Shown: positions 11,036 through 22,042 of the stretch, in pieces
Numbering within the stretch: the stretch's first letter is position 1
Layout of the letters: each line of letters starts with the position of its first letter
Assembly (NCBI GenBank): GCA_963169105.1
Contig: OY720643.1
Coordinates: forward strand, 96,110,848-96,174,847
DNA: 64,000 nucleotides
Source: Ceriagrion tenellum
Lineage: Eukaryota; Arthropoda; Insecta; Odonata; Coenagrionidae
Direction of reading: 5' to 3'
Made by a program: the position numbers and the translations under genes
Notes under the pieces: generated by a model
The model's database searches: none
What the model was told of the DNA's origin: nothing
The model's input: only the letters and a program-made list of their open reading frames with translations

Positions 11036-13084
11036 TCACATCATTGTACATCCTGATATTGGATTGTGAGACTATGATCTATGGAAAAAATTTCAACGAA
11101 TATTACCAATAGAAGTTTGTAAAATTAAGTTAAGTTGCCTGACAAACATTTCATATTCATCATCCTCCTCACTCGGGTTCCTCATTTAAATTTATGATTC
11201 TTAGTCAACCTTTTTTACTTTCATTGCTATTTCACGCGCTAAAGACAATAAATCACTTTTATACGTAATTAAAACGCCCTAAAAGACATCGGGTAACACT
11301 ATTAAAATTCATTTTCATTTATCACATATCCAATCCATCATATTTAGCACTCTCACATATCAAACAGTTTTCGGGTTATTAAACTAATTTTGTGTCATTT
11401 TATATTCCATAAAATAAGGCTATGTTGTATAAAATAAGTATGGAAATGTAATCACTGATTAAGAAAGCTTCTCTAAATAAACGAGGAGAGAACGATTCTT
11501 GACTCTTTAATAAAGAGAAATTTTCAAGTTTTATTATTAGAGTCAGCACATAAAACACGAGGTGTTAAGCCTCCTTTTCCACGATTTATACACCTTGCTT
11601 TTGCGATAGCTAACGTTTGCATGACACACAAGACAGTATAGTGTACATTAAGAGATCTTGAGCTCTCAAAGAAACCATTAGGGTGAGAAACCAGTCAGGC
11701 TGAACCAAACTATTTGCTTTCAGAATTATAAAACTTAGGGTTGTCAACAAGCACAAAAATCGATTTGTGACACGGCTGAACCTGGCAGAATATAAGCTAA
11801 TAAACTTAAGGGGATGAGAAGATTGCCCTGAAGGATGAGAGGTAAAATAAGAACCAGCGTAGAACCCAGAACTCGTTTAGAGAGTGGGTATCCCGTCTGA
11901 TATGGTGGGAAAATATCAATTATGCCGGAGAGGAAAACCCATTACTTTCGCACTTTCATTTTCATCGTCACCGTGTCCTGCCCTCAAATATGGAAACGCT
12001 CGGTGTCCTTCAGCTTAAATTACATTTGGCCATAAACGTATAAAAATACACAAAAAAAGGATTTCTCAAACAGCAGTCAAGTCACATGGTTTCAAATATT
12101 CTATCATCTCTCTAAATCTCAAAATTTGTTTTCCACAAGAAGATTATTTTTAACAATTTGCAAAACCTAATTCTCGGCAATGTTTAATCGAAGTTTTAGC
12201 ATTATATTTTAAGAATGCTTCATCCAAATATATTTGTTTAATGACCTCAAGTAAAAGTCTTAATAAACTAATAAAAAGAATGGTCTCTGATTAAAGAGAA
12301 GTGATGTTTCAACGTTTTCATAGATAAATTTCATACAACAAATTCAAGTAAAATGTTACCTATATAATAACTGGCAATGAAATGTACAAAGCCACTTGAC
12401 ACCATATTAATTTGAATCCAGATATTTTTAAAAAAATATTGAGGACACAGATTTTTAATGAACATGTGATGAGCATGCCAGTGATTACGAGCCGAAAGAA
12501 TCACAAATAATACATTAAGATAACGCACATAAATACATATATATTCCTTTTATTATGAACAGAGTATAAGTTCACTCCTAGTTTATTAAATTTAGATTTA
12601 GTCCCTCGGCGATGATATAAAGCTGGAGTCTCCCCTCTCGGTGAATTGAAAAACAATTCAAAAGTAATATTGATAGTTCAGAGGTTCATTTATACCTGAC
12701 AACGCAACATGACTAAAGGGTAAATAAGGAAAAATAAAAACAATCTCTACTTTCAATCATCAATAATAACACAGTGAAAGATTGTTTCGTGTTTCATGTA
12801 TCATTCTATATTTTATAGCAAGAAAAACGTAAAAAACGTTCAGAACACATAGGGAAGTACATTATGCTAATTTTTGCCAGAATTTAAAGTCAAAATAGGT
12901 TCTTAATCAGTGAAGATGGGTTGAACAAACCCGAAAATGCCGCTTACAGTCTTAATGTAAACAAATTTTTGCAACCCCATGGCTAGAACAGTAGCAACAA
13001 TTTGGATTTGACTTGACGCTTTTGTCTCATGACTGGCTTCTGTATATTGAAATGCAGCATCACGTCTAGCACGGGCAGACATCA
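11036..13084. other. AT-rich DNA, nothing recognised
   Basis: Only short chance frames. No repeat boundary identified. Confidence 0.45.
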
Positions 13085-13620
13085 CTTTCTTTATCAATGT
13101 TAACAGTTCTGCACAATATTCTCAGTAATTTAATTTTCTAAAGAACGCTTTCTTACCGCAGAATATGCCAAAACACTTCCAAGATATATTGGAAGTTGAG
13201 CCATTCATCACTTATTCATGAACGATTTGATTTACAAGGGTGTATACATAAAGAAGTTCAGAATGCCGCAATGTTTGCTCCAACTTTAATTTTGTACGCG
13301 CATTTCAAGACGCTATAAGTCGGCACTGTTATGCCACTTCAAAGGTTAATTTAGCGGATCTTGTATTTCTACCTCATCAGTAAATTACAAAGAACTCATT
13401 CATTTTAATCAACGAAGACAGCTCCACACAATTCTCTTGACTTATTCGATTTTCTCGGCGTGTTTTCTTACTGCGGAGGACGTCAAAACGCTTTTAGGAT
13501 ACATCGGAGAGGAGAGAGACTATTCATCTGTTATCCTTTGGAGCTTCCTATCTTTAAACTCCACTGCCACCTACCTACTTGACTTTCACCGCATCGCATC
13601 CCTTCCCCCTATTACCTAGC
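13085..13620. repeat. divergent direct duplication, unit about 312 bp
   Basis: Sequence around 13105-13198 recurs at 13417-13510. Shared elements in the same order include aca-g-tc-cacaat, attttct, tttcttac-gc-ga and caaaac-ctt. The offset is about 312 bases throughout. Similarity appears to fade outside this core. The second copy runs into a pyrimidine-rich tract. It could be an old tandem duplication or two copies of an unknown short repeat. Confidence 0.5.
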
Positions 13621-14030
13621 CTCACTCGAAAGGCACAACAAGCGGTCCCTTCCCTCACCACTTTGCACCTCATCCCATTATAACAAAGCCTACACGTCAG
13701 TCCCTCGCACTTAGACGTAATTCACCCACTACAGCGACCTCACTGTCATCTTCGCGCCAAAAACCTCTTTCCTTCTCCCTCTTCACTCCCCCAGCTCCGG
13801 CTCCCCATCGCTCCCGTGCCATTTTAGACAATAAATCCCTCTGCCGTTCACCCGACTTCGGCTTCAAAATTCCTCCGCCCATCCCGCACGCACTGTGTGC
13901 TATTAAACGTCCGACTTTCACTTCCAGCCCAACCTATTCGTTCCTAATCCTCTCCCCAATAGCGGGTGCGTTCCCTTTTTAACCCTACCCAAGCGATATA
14001 TCAACCACTCTCTCGATTCGAGCCCATTCT
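13540..14030. other. pyrimidine-rich, GC-elevated tract
   Basis: The plus strand is dominated by C and T (cactccccc, ccttccccct and similar) over about 450 bases, in sharp contrast to the AT-rich flanks. The 74-codon minus-strand frame (13697-13921) is Gly/Arg/Glu-rich, as any frame antisense to such a tract would be. I do not call a gene. Confidence 0.45.
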
Positions 14031-14694
14031 CCTCTTGATAGCTAGATGGCTTATGGCAAAACGCTTAGACGCCTCTACAAGGCTGATAATTGATTGAAAA
14101 TTTACTGCATCAAGCTATTTGTGCCATTAACTTTTTGATTCAATAGCCGAAATCAGTAAGAAAATGAAAGCGTGGAGTTATTGGTGACGGAGATTAATTC
14201 AATAAGAAAATATATCAAATGATCAATTATACGATATTAATAAAATGAAAAGGGAAGTCACACGCTCAACTGAAGCACTAATAACCAAAGCAGTACATGT
14301 AAAGTTAGGTAGCCGCTATACATAGGAAAGGGACACATCCCTTAAATTGGATAAAAATATTCATTTCAGGTGCTTTTCAAGATGGTGCAGTGATGATTTT
14401 AGCACAGCACAAAGAATTAATAAGTGGTTTAAAAAGTCAAACACACAGCTGAACAATTAATATTACGCATGCTTGAATCTGATTATCTCCATGTGGTTAG
14501 AGTAGGTCCAGTAATGCTGCCTTACACCACTTTATCAGATTGGAAGCCCTATGAATACTTAATTTACTGTGGCTTCATCTCCAATTAACCTTCAATAGAT
14601 GAATGAACTGAAGACGTCGATAGTCATCCGAGTCTCTTATTAAATGTCAAAAGTATTGAAATTAATCTTGTATAACCATCCATATTACTAAGGG
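14031..14694. other. AT-rich DNA, nothing recognised
   Basis: No supported feature. Confidence 0.45.
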
Positions 14695-14885
14695 TTGGCA
14701 GTCCATTCTGTAAAGGTCGTCTTCATTCATCACATCACTCACTCTAGTAGTCTTTAAAAACCGTCTTGAGATCCTCATTTTAATCACTTGTCTCTCCCTC
14801 TTCGTGGCCTCTGTCAGGGTTTTGGCCTCTGCTGCGTTAAATGGAAAGAGTGTAACATGGGAGAACGTGTCTTGTTACTTAGCTG
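14695..14885 (-). pseudogene. LINE reverse transcriptase C-terminal relic
   Basis: Minus-strand translation gives TLTEATKRERQVIKM, then RISRRFLKTTRV and SDVMNEDDLYRM. The order (...aetwTLT..., a basic MR..RR stretch, then NE..l) matches the segment just downstream of the RT domain in RTE/CR1-like non-LTR retrotransposons. No catalytic residues are present. It is a short 3' relic; the flanks are unrecognised. Confidence 0.5.
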
Positions 14886-15024
14886 AAGTAGATAAGGTAT
14901 AATATTCCTTCTTTCCTTGCACCATATGTGACTACAGTACTAAAAAATATGAGAAATATATATATTTTAGCCCATAACTTTTCACTACTTCCTCTTCTTC
15001 TTACTATAGTGATTTAAAAAACTA

Positions 15025-16008
15025 CGAGGGGGAACCCAAAAGTAACCGGACGAAATTTGCCGCGGGCGTCGCATTTGTGGCTCGGGTTTCTCCTACTAGG
15101 CGGGTGTTAAATAACCCCTCCTGAGTCAGTATGCTAAGCAACGTCACTTTAATCTGCTGTAATCAGCACCTAAGACAGTTTTCGTGCGACGTGATTTTCG
15201 ACCTATTCAATTTTTTGAAATTGCTGATTTTCGAGAGCAGCGTCCGGCGTTGAAATTTTGTTTTCTACTCAATAGAAGTGCGTCGGACGCGGTTGATATG
15301 TTGTATACAGCTTATAGAGAGCACGCCTGGGGATGAACACAAGTCTATCAAGAGTGGCAATTTCAAGAGTGGTAACTCATGAATGGTATTCATGATTCAA
15401 ACGCGGCGACATATCGACCGAAGACATTCAATGCCGGAGTCAGTCTTCCACGTCCCGAGCTGATGAAAACGCTCATTGTATTGCTTACTGCTTGATCTTG
15501 TTCACTCAGAGTACGTCCCTAAGCACCAAACTGTAAATCAAGTCCTCTATTTGAGTGTCTTGAGGCGGTTTCTCAAGATTATTTAGACGAAACAGCCCAT
15601 TTGTGGCGGAGTGGATATCGGTTGTTCCACCATGACAATGCTTCAGCTCACACAGCAATTTCTGTGCGCAATTTTTTGGCTAAATACCGTATGATACCAC
15701 TTCCTCACCCACCCTACTCACAGGATCTGGCAACTTTTGTTTAAGTTGTATTCTCTTGGATGAAAAACGAGCTGAAAGGGAAATGTTCTGCAGACAATCC
15801 GGAGGTGAAAAGAGAATCGAAGGCGGCGCTGCAAGGCATCGGAGAGGACAAGTACAAAAGGCATTTTGCGAAGAGAAAAAATTGTTTGAACCCATGTATT
15901 AGAGTTAATGAAAAGTACTTCAAAGATGACTAACGTTTGTTATTCGAAAAAATAAATTTTGAAATTTTCTATAAATGGTGTCCGGTTATTTTGGGGTCCT
16001 CCCTCATT
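15025..16008 (+). mobile_element. mariner-family DNA transposon, internally deleted
   Basis: Terminal inverted repeats are visible. The left end (15025-15051) starts cgagggggaacccaaaagta and continues accgg. The right end (about 15981-16006) in reverse complement reads tgagggaggaccccaaaata and continues accgg. The left end is preceded by TA (15023-15024) and a TA lies just past the right end (16009-16010), consistent with mariner insertion at TA. At about 0.98 kb it is shorter than the usual ~1.3 kb; the missing part maps to the centre of the transposase. Confidence 0.85.
15190..15933 (+). pseudogene. mariner transposase, degenerate
   Basis: The translation starts near 15234 with EQRPALKFCFLLNRSASDAVDML, the N-terminal helix-turn-helix of mariner transposases (quoted in parts: EQRPALKFCF / SASDAVDML). 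Linker traces such as STSRADENA follow. The first catalytic Asp region is deleted. VNQVLYLSVLRRF and RLFHHDNASAH then appear, keeping the second catalytic Asp (codon 15634-15636). The third catalytic motif is damaged: PYSQDLATFV is followed by a stop, where PYSPDLAPCD is usual. The C-terminus runs to RVNEKYFKDD and a stop at 15931-15933. Several frame changes and stops make it non-functional. Confidence 0.83.
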
Positions 16009-16010
16009 TA

Positions 16011-17225
16011 CCGTACTCTCTCTCTAGCTGAACTTATGTTAGTGTGTAAATGTTGGCATTGAAGCAACTTAACCCCGAATGCGAGACCACAGAGGTTATT
16101 GTACGGCCGCAAAATCTTCAGGTGGGGGGACAATAAAGTGGGACTGGTGGCTCTAATTTAACATTTTAGAGAGGGAAAATGGTTAGAGAGCGTAAGGGCA
16201 AGGTGTGTCAAGGGGGAATGAAGAATTGTTCTCCAGGGGAGCTGGACATTAGGGTTAGCAGTAGATGGAACTTTATCCAGAGGTTGGGTCGGTAGTTACC
16301 GAGGGGGGTTAATGAGTGGTGTGTGGAGTAGAGGCCAAGTGGGAGGGACAAAAAGAATCATTAGTGGCATATCATAGTCTTGGCTCACTAAATTATGTCT
16401 CACTTCTTTATGTGCGAGCATTTTTAGGAGATGAAAGTGATTAGTTTGAAAGTGTCAAGCTAAAGCGACCAGATCCTGGACAAAAATTCGTTTATAATGG
16501 AGCATAGACAATTTTCCATGCATATTTTAATAGCGTTTATCAAACTTGTCACTCTTTGTTTCAATATTTTCATTCCCTCTTAACCGTATCGGAGGAACTT
16601 TTTTATGAGCTTAGAGAGATATAAACTTTAAAATGAATATGTAGCCAGTAATAAAATATTCATTAGAGGGTTTAATGAAAATAAATTTGAAGGAAAAAAT
16701 TAATTAACTAGAAAGTAAATTTTTTACTATCTTCAGTTATAAAGAGATTTTTGTTTTATATAAATAGGTTGAAGGCCGGTTGAAGTTAAATTTTTGTTAA
16801 GTCTTTCGGCACTCATAAACAAACACTAAAAAACAGGTACTGCTCCGGTCAAATCGGTACGTATGATCACCAAAAGTGATAAATATTTCCATACATTGCT
16901 AATGATGCATTCAGCAACTTACGAGGAAATAACAAAATGATACTTGTGCTGAATTTAAAATAAACTAATTGTATTTTAACATTTATTAAAGTGAAAGAGC
17001 ACAGCAACCAATTCCGGTTTTTCATATGAACTTTAGCATATTAAGTAAGACAAGTTGATCATAATGGATATTTGTTAAGCTCCAAGTATTCTGGTCTAAA
17101 TAGCCAATCCGTTTAGCAGTTAATCTTGTATTGCCCTTTTTAAAACATCTTCGTAATCCAGTGCAATTACACCAATTTCATGGTATGCAGTCAAGCTTGC
17201 AGGCGGAATGACTTTGTTCGTATCA
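16011..17225. other. AT-rich DNA, nothing recognised
   Basis: A purine-rich stretch at 16080-16350 has no recognised identity. The rest is AT-rich without features. Confidence 0.45.
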
Positions 17226-17239
17226 ACCCTCGCTGAAAT

Positions 17240-17340
17240 GTGCCTTGGTGAGGTGAGGTAGCTTGCTTGTGTTATTGGGACATCAGGGTTTGACTCCTGA
17301 TCAAATAAATAGAATTGTTTGCAGCTAATTTAATCCATTT
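17240..17340 (+). repeat. SINE-like tRNA-derived head, copy 1 of duplication
   Basis: The sequence ggtgaggtagcttgcttg is A-box-like and cagggtttgactcctgatcaa is B-box-like (GGTTCGANTCC with one change). A segment attgtttgcagctaattt follows, similar to the body of the SINEs at 44.1 and 53.7 kb. Confidence 0.5.
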
Positions 17341-17610
17341 TATTTATAACTTTAAAACTTCTTTTTTGGTACTTTAAAGCTACTTAATTCTTCTTTTGCA
17401 ATCTTTAAATAGAGAAAATTCTTTTTTTCGTCATTTTTATTAAGTTTCTGGTTCAAAGACTTATCCAATGCCTTAGAAACATTCGCATATTCAACTCCAT
17501 ATACTCTTTCCGGATTCCTTCACCCGTCAATCGCCCCAGCGAGCTCCTAAGGTGCTTGACCCACGGGGGGAGTTGAAACTTTGGGTATTCGTATAAACTT
17601 TCGCTGAAAT

Positions 17611-17712
17611 TTGTCTAGGTGAGATGAGGTAGGTTGCTCGTTTTATTGGGACATCAGAATTTGATTCCCGATCAAGAAATCAGAATTGTTTGCAGCGAAT
17701 TGAATTCATTTT
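17611..17712 (+). repeat. SINE-like tRNA-derived head, copy 2 of duplication
   Basis: Counterpart of the unit 371 bases upstream. The B-box region is agaatttgattcccgatcaa, followed by attgtttgcagcgaattgaa. This is closer to the 44.1-kb SINE body (catagcgaatttgaa) than copy 1 is. Confidence 0.5.
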
Positions 17713-17945
17713 ATGTATCACTTTAACACCTCTTTTTCTATAATATAAAGCTATTTGTATCATATGCGTTCATTTAATAGAGAAAATTCTCGCTTTTGTC
17801 ATTTTTTTCTAAGTTTCTGCTTCAAAGACTTATCCAATGCCACAGAAATACTGAAATATTCGACTCCATTTAGTTCTTTCCGGATTTCTTCACCCGTCAA
17901 TTGCCCCAGCGAGCTCTTAAGGTGCTTGCCCCCCGGGGAAAGTTG

Positions 17946-18280
17946 ATGCAGACGCCAGCACAGAGGCGCCGGCGACCCTCCTCCCGAGTCCCGCCCACCG
18001 ACATTCATCCATTCACCCACCTCCTTCCTCCTCCAGGTCCTCCATTATCCTCTTCTCTTCCGCTCTGCTTCCCCGTCCTTTCCCTTCCATTAATTCTCCG
18101 TCCTTCGTCTCCATTCTCTACTGCCCTACACTTCCCTGGAAACTGTCCGCCACCCCGTCCTACCCTTCCCGCCCAGAAGCACACGCCAAATCCTCACCCT
18201 GTCGCCACCCTGCTGCTGCAGGATAAAAAAGCACTCGGCCTTTTTCAACCAAGAGAGTATTCATTCCTCTTGTAACATCG
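17946..18280. other. pyrimidine-rich, GC-elevated tract
   Basis: C/T-dominated on the plus strand, with many CC and CT runs. A 124-codon frame (17901-18275) is Pro/Ser/Leu-rich purely from the composition and crosses the end of the tandem duplication. Not called as a gene. Confidence 0.45.
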
Positions 18281-20344
18281 TAGACCGTATGAAAAAGTTC
18301 AGCATTCTACCTCAGAGCATGCGAATTTTACGATGCACCTCATGATAGTCACAAAATGTTGCAATGGCACTTCATAACTTCTGCCGTAAATAGTGCCGAT
18401 AACATCCATTCACTAAATATCTTCCAAGATACATTTGACATTTAATATATCAGTAAAAATGGTGATTATGATAGTCTCTTCCGGAAAAAGTATTTATAAT
18501 TTGTCAGCAGAACTGATAAAATGAACGCTAGGAATACATGTGTAAGTCATCCAACTAGATATCAACATTAAGTACTATGGAATAGAGATGTCCCACCGTA
18601 AAAATAATGGTATAGAAGAATATAAATATAATTATCAAGAGTTAAAATACTTAGCTGATACGAATATGAAGAATACGTCTTAGAAAATTGACAAAACCAG
18701 CGGGTAGAGGCAGGGTCAGAGACCAAAAACTAAAAGATTTCTAGAAAAAGCAGATTTGAAAAATATTGTAAAGGCGTAGTGAAAATATTTGACAGGATGG
18801 AGAGTGATAAGATCAAATATGACTTTAACGTGGTTAATAAGGGATGAGTAAACAGGTTGAAGTGGGAATGGTGGTAAAGAGATGTAATTAGGATTGCGGT
18901 ATCGTAGCTAATGTATCGACAATGTACTCATAATGCATATTGAATAACATATGTTGATGCTACACAAGCACTGAAAAAAAGCTCTTGATATTAGAAAGTA
19001 TTAATTTAACAATATATATATTTATTGTGACAGGCAAATTACATCCACATTATCGCTTGTAAATTAGTGTTCATAGAATTTTTTCCTGGATAGTGAAAAA
19101 ATTGTGTAAATTACTTTACTCATGCTTTATACATACAGAGCTTGGCGATTTGATTAGCTAGCTTCCTCTCCAGCCCATTAATTGTAATTCTTTGCAAAGC
19201 TCTATTGCAAGGCAAATACTATAATAAGACTATTAAAAATGGGGCCCTTTGTGGAAGGACTATTTGCCCGGCATGGAGAATGGTAGGAAAAATACAAGTA
19301 GTTAATGCAGGATGCGCTTATGACAATGAGAAAGCATAGATCGGAAACCAAAGTCAGCTACCACGATATTGAACATGAATGGATAATCCGTCACTTATTG
19401 TTATCCGATAGGGCTCAGACTTCCAATTACATGATGGTCAGTGCTCGCTAGTATTCTATACCTAATATTTCGATACCAGAGTAATTTGGGTAAATGGTCG
19501 AGGAAAGAATATAAAGTATGGGAGTACTTGGGAAGAAAATAAATCAATTGATTAGGATAAAGCAATGAGGACTCTTCTGTATCCATAGATGTTATAGAAG
19601 ATGGAAAAAGTATTATAGTTTTATACATATATTATTTATCCTGCCGTTAAAAATTATTCAACATAACAACTTCCATTCAGAAACTCAAACTAAGCCATAG
19701 TAGGTGAAGCACAACATAAACTTAGTCCGTGGACGAAATGCCGTAGCTGCGTGACGCTGGCATAAATATGGGGGGAAATGCATCAATGTTTGATAAGACT
19801 CAGGGTAAAAATGCTCTCAATATATAGCTGATGAGTAATAATTGAATGCTTAGATTTTGAACACTTGATTATTTCCTAATTTGCTATATCCTATATACTG
19901 TAATGATATTGTCGTCAGGTATTAACTAATATACTTATAATATAAATGTTGATAAAATATATATCACCGAGCTGTGAGTAGACATAAGAGCGCTTTCTAT
20001 GTAGCCAAATTATTATTTAAAAAATTTCCCAATTGAACTCTCAGATTATCACATGACATCTTATATGTGCCAGCGCTTTAATTGGGAAAATTGAGAAAAT
20101 TTAAATACTGAGAAATGTCTCTAAAAACATTCCATAACCGACTCATGCATGGCATAGCATCGGAAATAATTTAAAATGAGGCAATGACGGTTTTTCACCA
20201 ATGCACCAGAAATCTTGTCCTGCACACCCGAAAAATTACTATATGCCACCAACGGAAATGTTGAAGTTAATTAATAAGCAGTGGGTGGAAGTAAATGTTC
20301 GATAGAACCAGATAACACAGATCAGCGGGCAGAATATTCCGTAG
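18281..20344. other. AT-rich DNA, nothing recognised
   Basis: No supported feature; the longest frame is 75 codons (19401-19628, minus). Confidence 0.45.
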
Positions 20345-20767
20345 TCAAATATTCCCTGGATACACAGGATTCTGGGTAGGATTCATTGTTGCCGCACTGC
20401 GCAGCCAATAATTTGCTGAATTATGCATAGCCCATGAAATTATATGAGGTTGCGGTTCTGTTATAACAATGCGCAATTTAAACGCACAGCTATTATTCTG
20501 GATATTTCCACTGGTGGATATCCGATCGGGTATATGTTTCCTTCCATAGCCTGCTCCCTGGCAAAACGCTGTAATTATTCGCTGGAAACCCTCAAATATC
20601 GTGGCATTCAAAATTACAAACCCACATTTTTGCGCCATAGTGATATGTACACTACAACAAAAATAATGATTCCAACTTCCACCACCTCGGATCTCTTTCA
20701 TAATGCACAGCTCTGCAAATGCAGTACATTGCACTTCATTCATGATAGATTCTTTTAAATATATCAT
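20345..20767. other. unexplained block open on both strands
   Basis: A 140-codon minus-strand frame (20345-20767) and a 104-codon plus-strand frame (20444-20758) overlap in a block less AT-rich than its flanks. The minus-strand product has several Cys and His but no zinc-finger spacing I can name. It contains a short symmetric segment, ggatat...ccactggtgg...atatcc (about 20499-20522). It may be a relic of an unrecognised element. I do not assign a function. Confidence 0.3.
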
Positions 20768-21079
20768 TATTTCCCTTAATTATTGTTTCATTAAATATTC
20801 ATATAAAAAATATGATGAACCAGTCATTTATTTTCTAAAAACAGAGTCATTAAGCAAGGTTTGATGAATATTCATAATAGTAAAAAATTTCTATATTATA
20901 ACAACTATTATAAAATGAAAAAAAATATGTTAATTAGGTTAATCTTTGTTTATTGTCTGGCCTGTTTATCTTTGAGTCTTTTGATTATGTCGGTCTTTTC
21001 TTTCAAATCTTATGTTGTAATTTGCAATTCACTCATATCTTCCTTAATTTCTGCAATCCATCTTATGCTGGTCTAACTG
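20768..21079. other. AT-rich spacer
   Basis: Strongly AT-rich. The short frames are low-complexity. Confidence 0.4.
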
Positions 21080-21446
21080 TGGACCATTGCAATGGAAGAA
21101 AGAAGGAGATCGGATGCTTTAAAAGTGTGTTGTTATCAACGAATGCTGAGAATCAGTTGGATAGACAGAGTTAAAAATGGAGAGGTGTTCAAGAGAAAGA
21201 GAGGGAAATGAACTATGAAAGAGTATTGTGAAAAGAATAGTAGAATTGGTGGGCCATGTATTGAGACAAGACAGTCAAGTAAAGAGTGTGTTAGAGGGAA
21301 TGGTGGAGGGAGCACGATACAAAGGGAGGCCAAGGGAACAATATCTGGAGCAAGTGAAGAAGGATGTTGGAGCATCATCCTACGAGAAAATGGAAAGGAA
21401 ATCTCAGAAAAGATGTGAATGGAGGTCTATATTCAAACCAATCTAA
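21080..21446 (+). pseudogene. LINE (RTE/CR1-like) C-terminal relic
   Basis: The translation from 21080 gives WTIAMEERRRSDA, CCYQRMLRISWIDRVKNGEV, then a stop. A one-frame shift leads to RIVELVGHVLRQDSQVKSVL, EGMVEGARYKGRPREQYLEQ and VKKDVGASSYEKM, ending at a stop at 21444-21446. This is the well-known post-RT module of arthropod RTE/CR1-like LINEs (..RRML.ISW.DRV.NEEV...GH.LR.D...EG..EG...GRPR). The RT catalytic domain is absent, as expected of a 5'-truncated copy. One frameshift near 21210 separates the two parts. Confidence 0.78.
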
Positions 21447-21713
21447 GGATTGATAACTGCAAGAAGAACACTGTTCCATAGTTCTTTGTAATTTTTTCGC
21501 TTATTGCGAATATTTTCGCTGTGTTCCGGTGTTCTGATTAGGTATCCAAAGAATGAGATGTCTTTCTTCCTCATCGTGTTCGTAACTTACTATCAGAACG
21601 CAGGTTAAAATTTAGGTTAAACCTTTTAAGTAAATTCGAAATAGAGTTTTTCACAGTTGACATTAGATATATATTGAGAACTCCTGCGTATTATGCTAGG
21701 TTTTATCATATTA
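21447..21713. other. probable LINE 3' flank, unrecognised
   Basis: Sequence following the LINE stop codon, possibly its 3' UTR. No poly(A) or repeat tail is evident. Confidence 0.35.
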
Positions 21714-22042
21714 ACAAGATTAGAGAGATAGATTGTCGTACCGATAGATTTAAAATGTCATTTTTCCCTCTAACTATAAGAGAGAACAATAGGCAGCGTA
21801 GCAAAGGGATAGGTAGGTGAAATATAGTTAGAGTAGTCTGTGGTGCATGATGCATGTAATAACAACCAATAATCCCTTCCTTATTATGTAGATACTAACC
21901 ATCTAGCTCCATGTGAACCTATTATCTAGCATATCTCCCTTAAATATCCTACTTGCATGTCAATAGTGCATGTTTGGTGATATTCACCCCCTGCCACACA
22001 CCCTCGTGGTGACTCGCAGGGTATCACGTAGATGTAGATGTA
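21714..22042 (+). mobile_element. LINE 3' end with gatgta-type tail
   Basis: Translation gives KIREIDCRTDRFKMSFFPLTI, quoted as KIREIDCRTDRF and MSFFPLTIRENN. This matches the end of the last ORF in Jockey/CR1-like LINEs (..RTdRfK.SFFPRtIr.WN). The 3' part carries cccctgccacacaccct, gtggtgactcgcagggta, and finally cacgtagatgtagatgtaac. A short gatgta repeat at the 3' terminus is typical of several LINE families that lack poly(A). Confidence 0.6.

Larger units (their letters stand above)
17226..17945. repeat. two-copy tandem duplication, period about 370 bp
   Basis: Copy 1 (about 17226-17577) and copy 2 (about 17596-17945) align along their length. Shared blocks include cgctgaaat, tattgggacatcag, tagagaaaattct, caaagacttatccaatgcc, ctttccggat and cacccgtcaat-gccccagcg. 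The offset is 370-371 at both ends, so few indels separate the copies. Each copy begins with a SINE-like tRNA head. The second copy abuts a pyrimidine-rich tract. Confidence 0.8.

Noticed and set aside
17901..18275. 124-codon Pro/Ser-rich frame
   Set aside because: It straddles the end of a tandem duplication and a CT-rich tract; the amino-acid bias is purely compositional.
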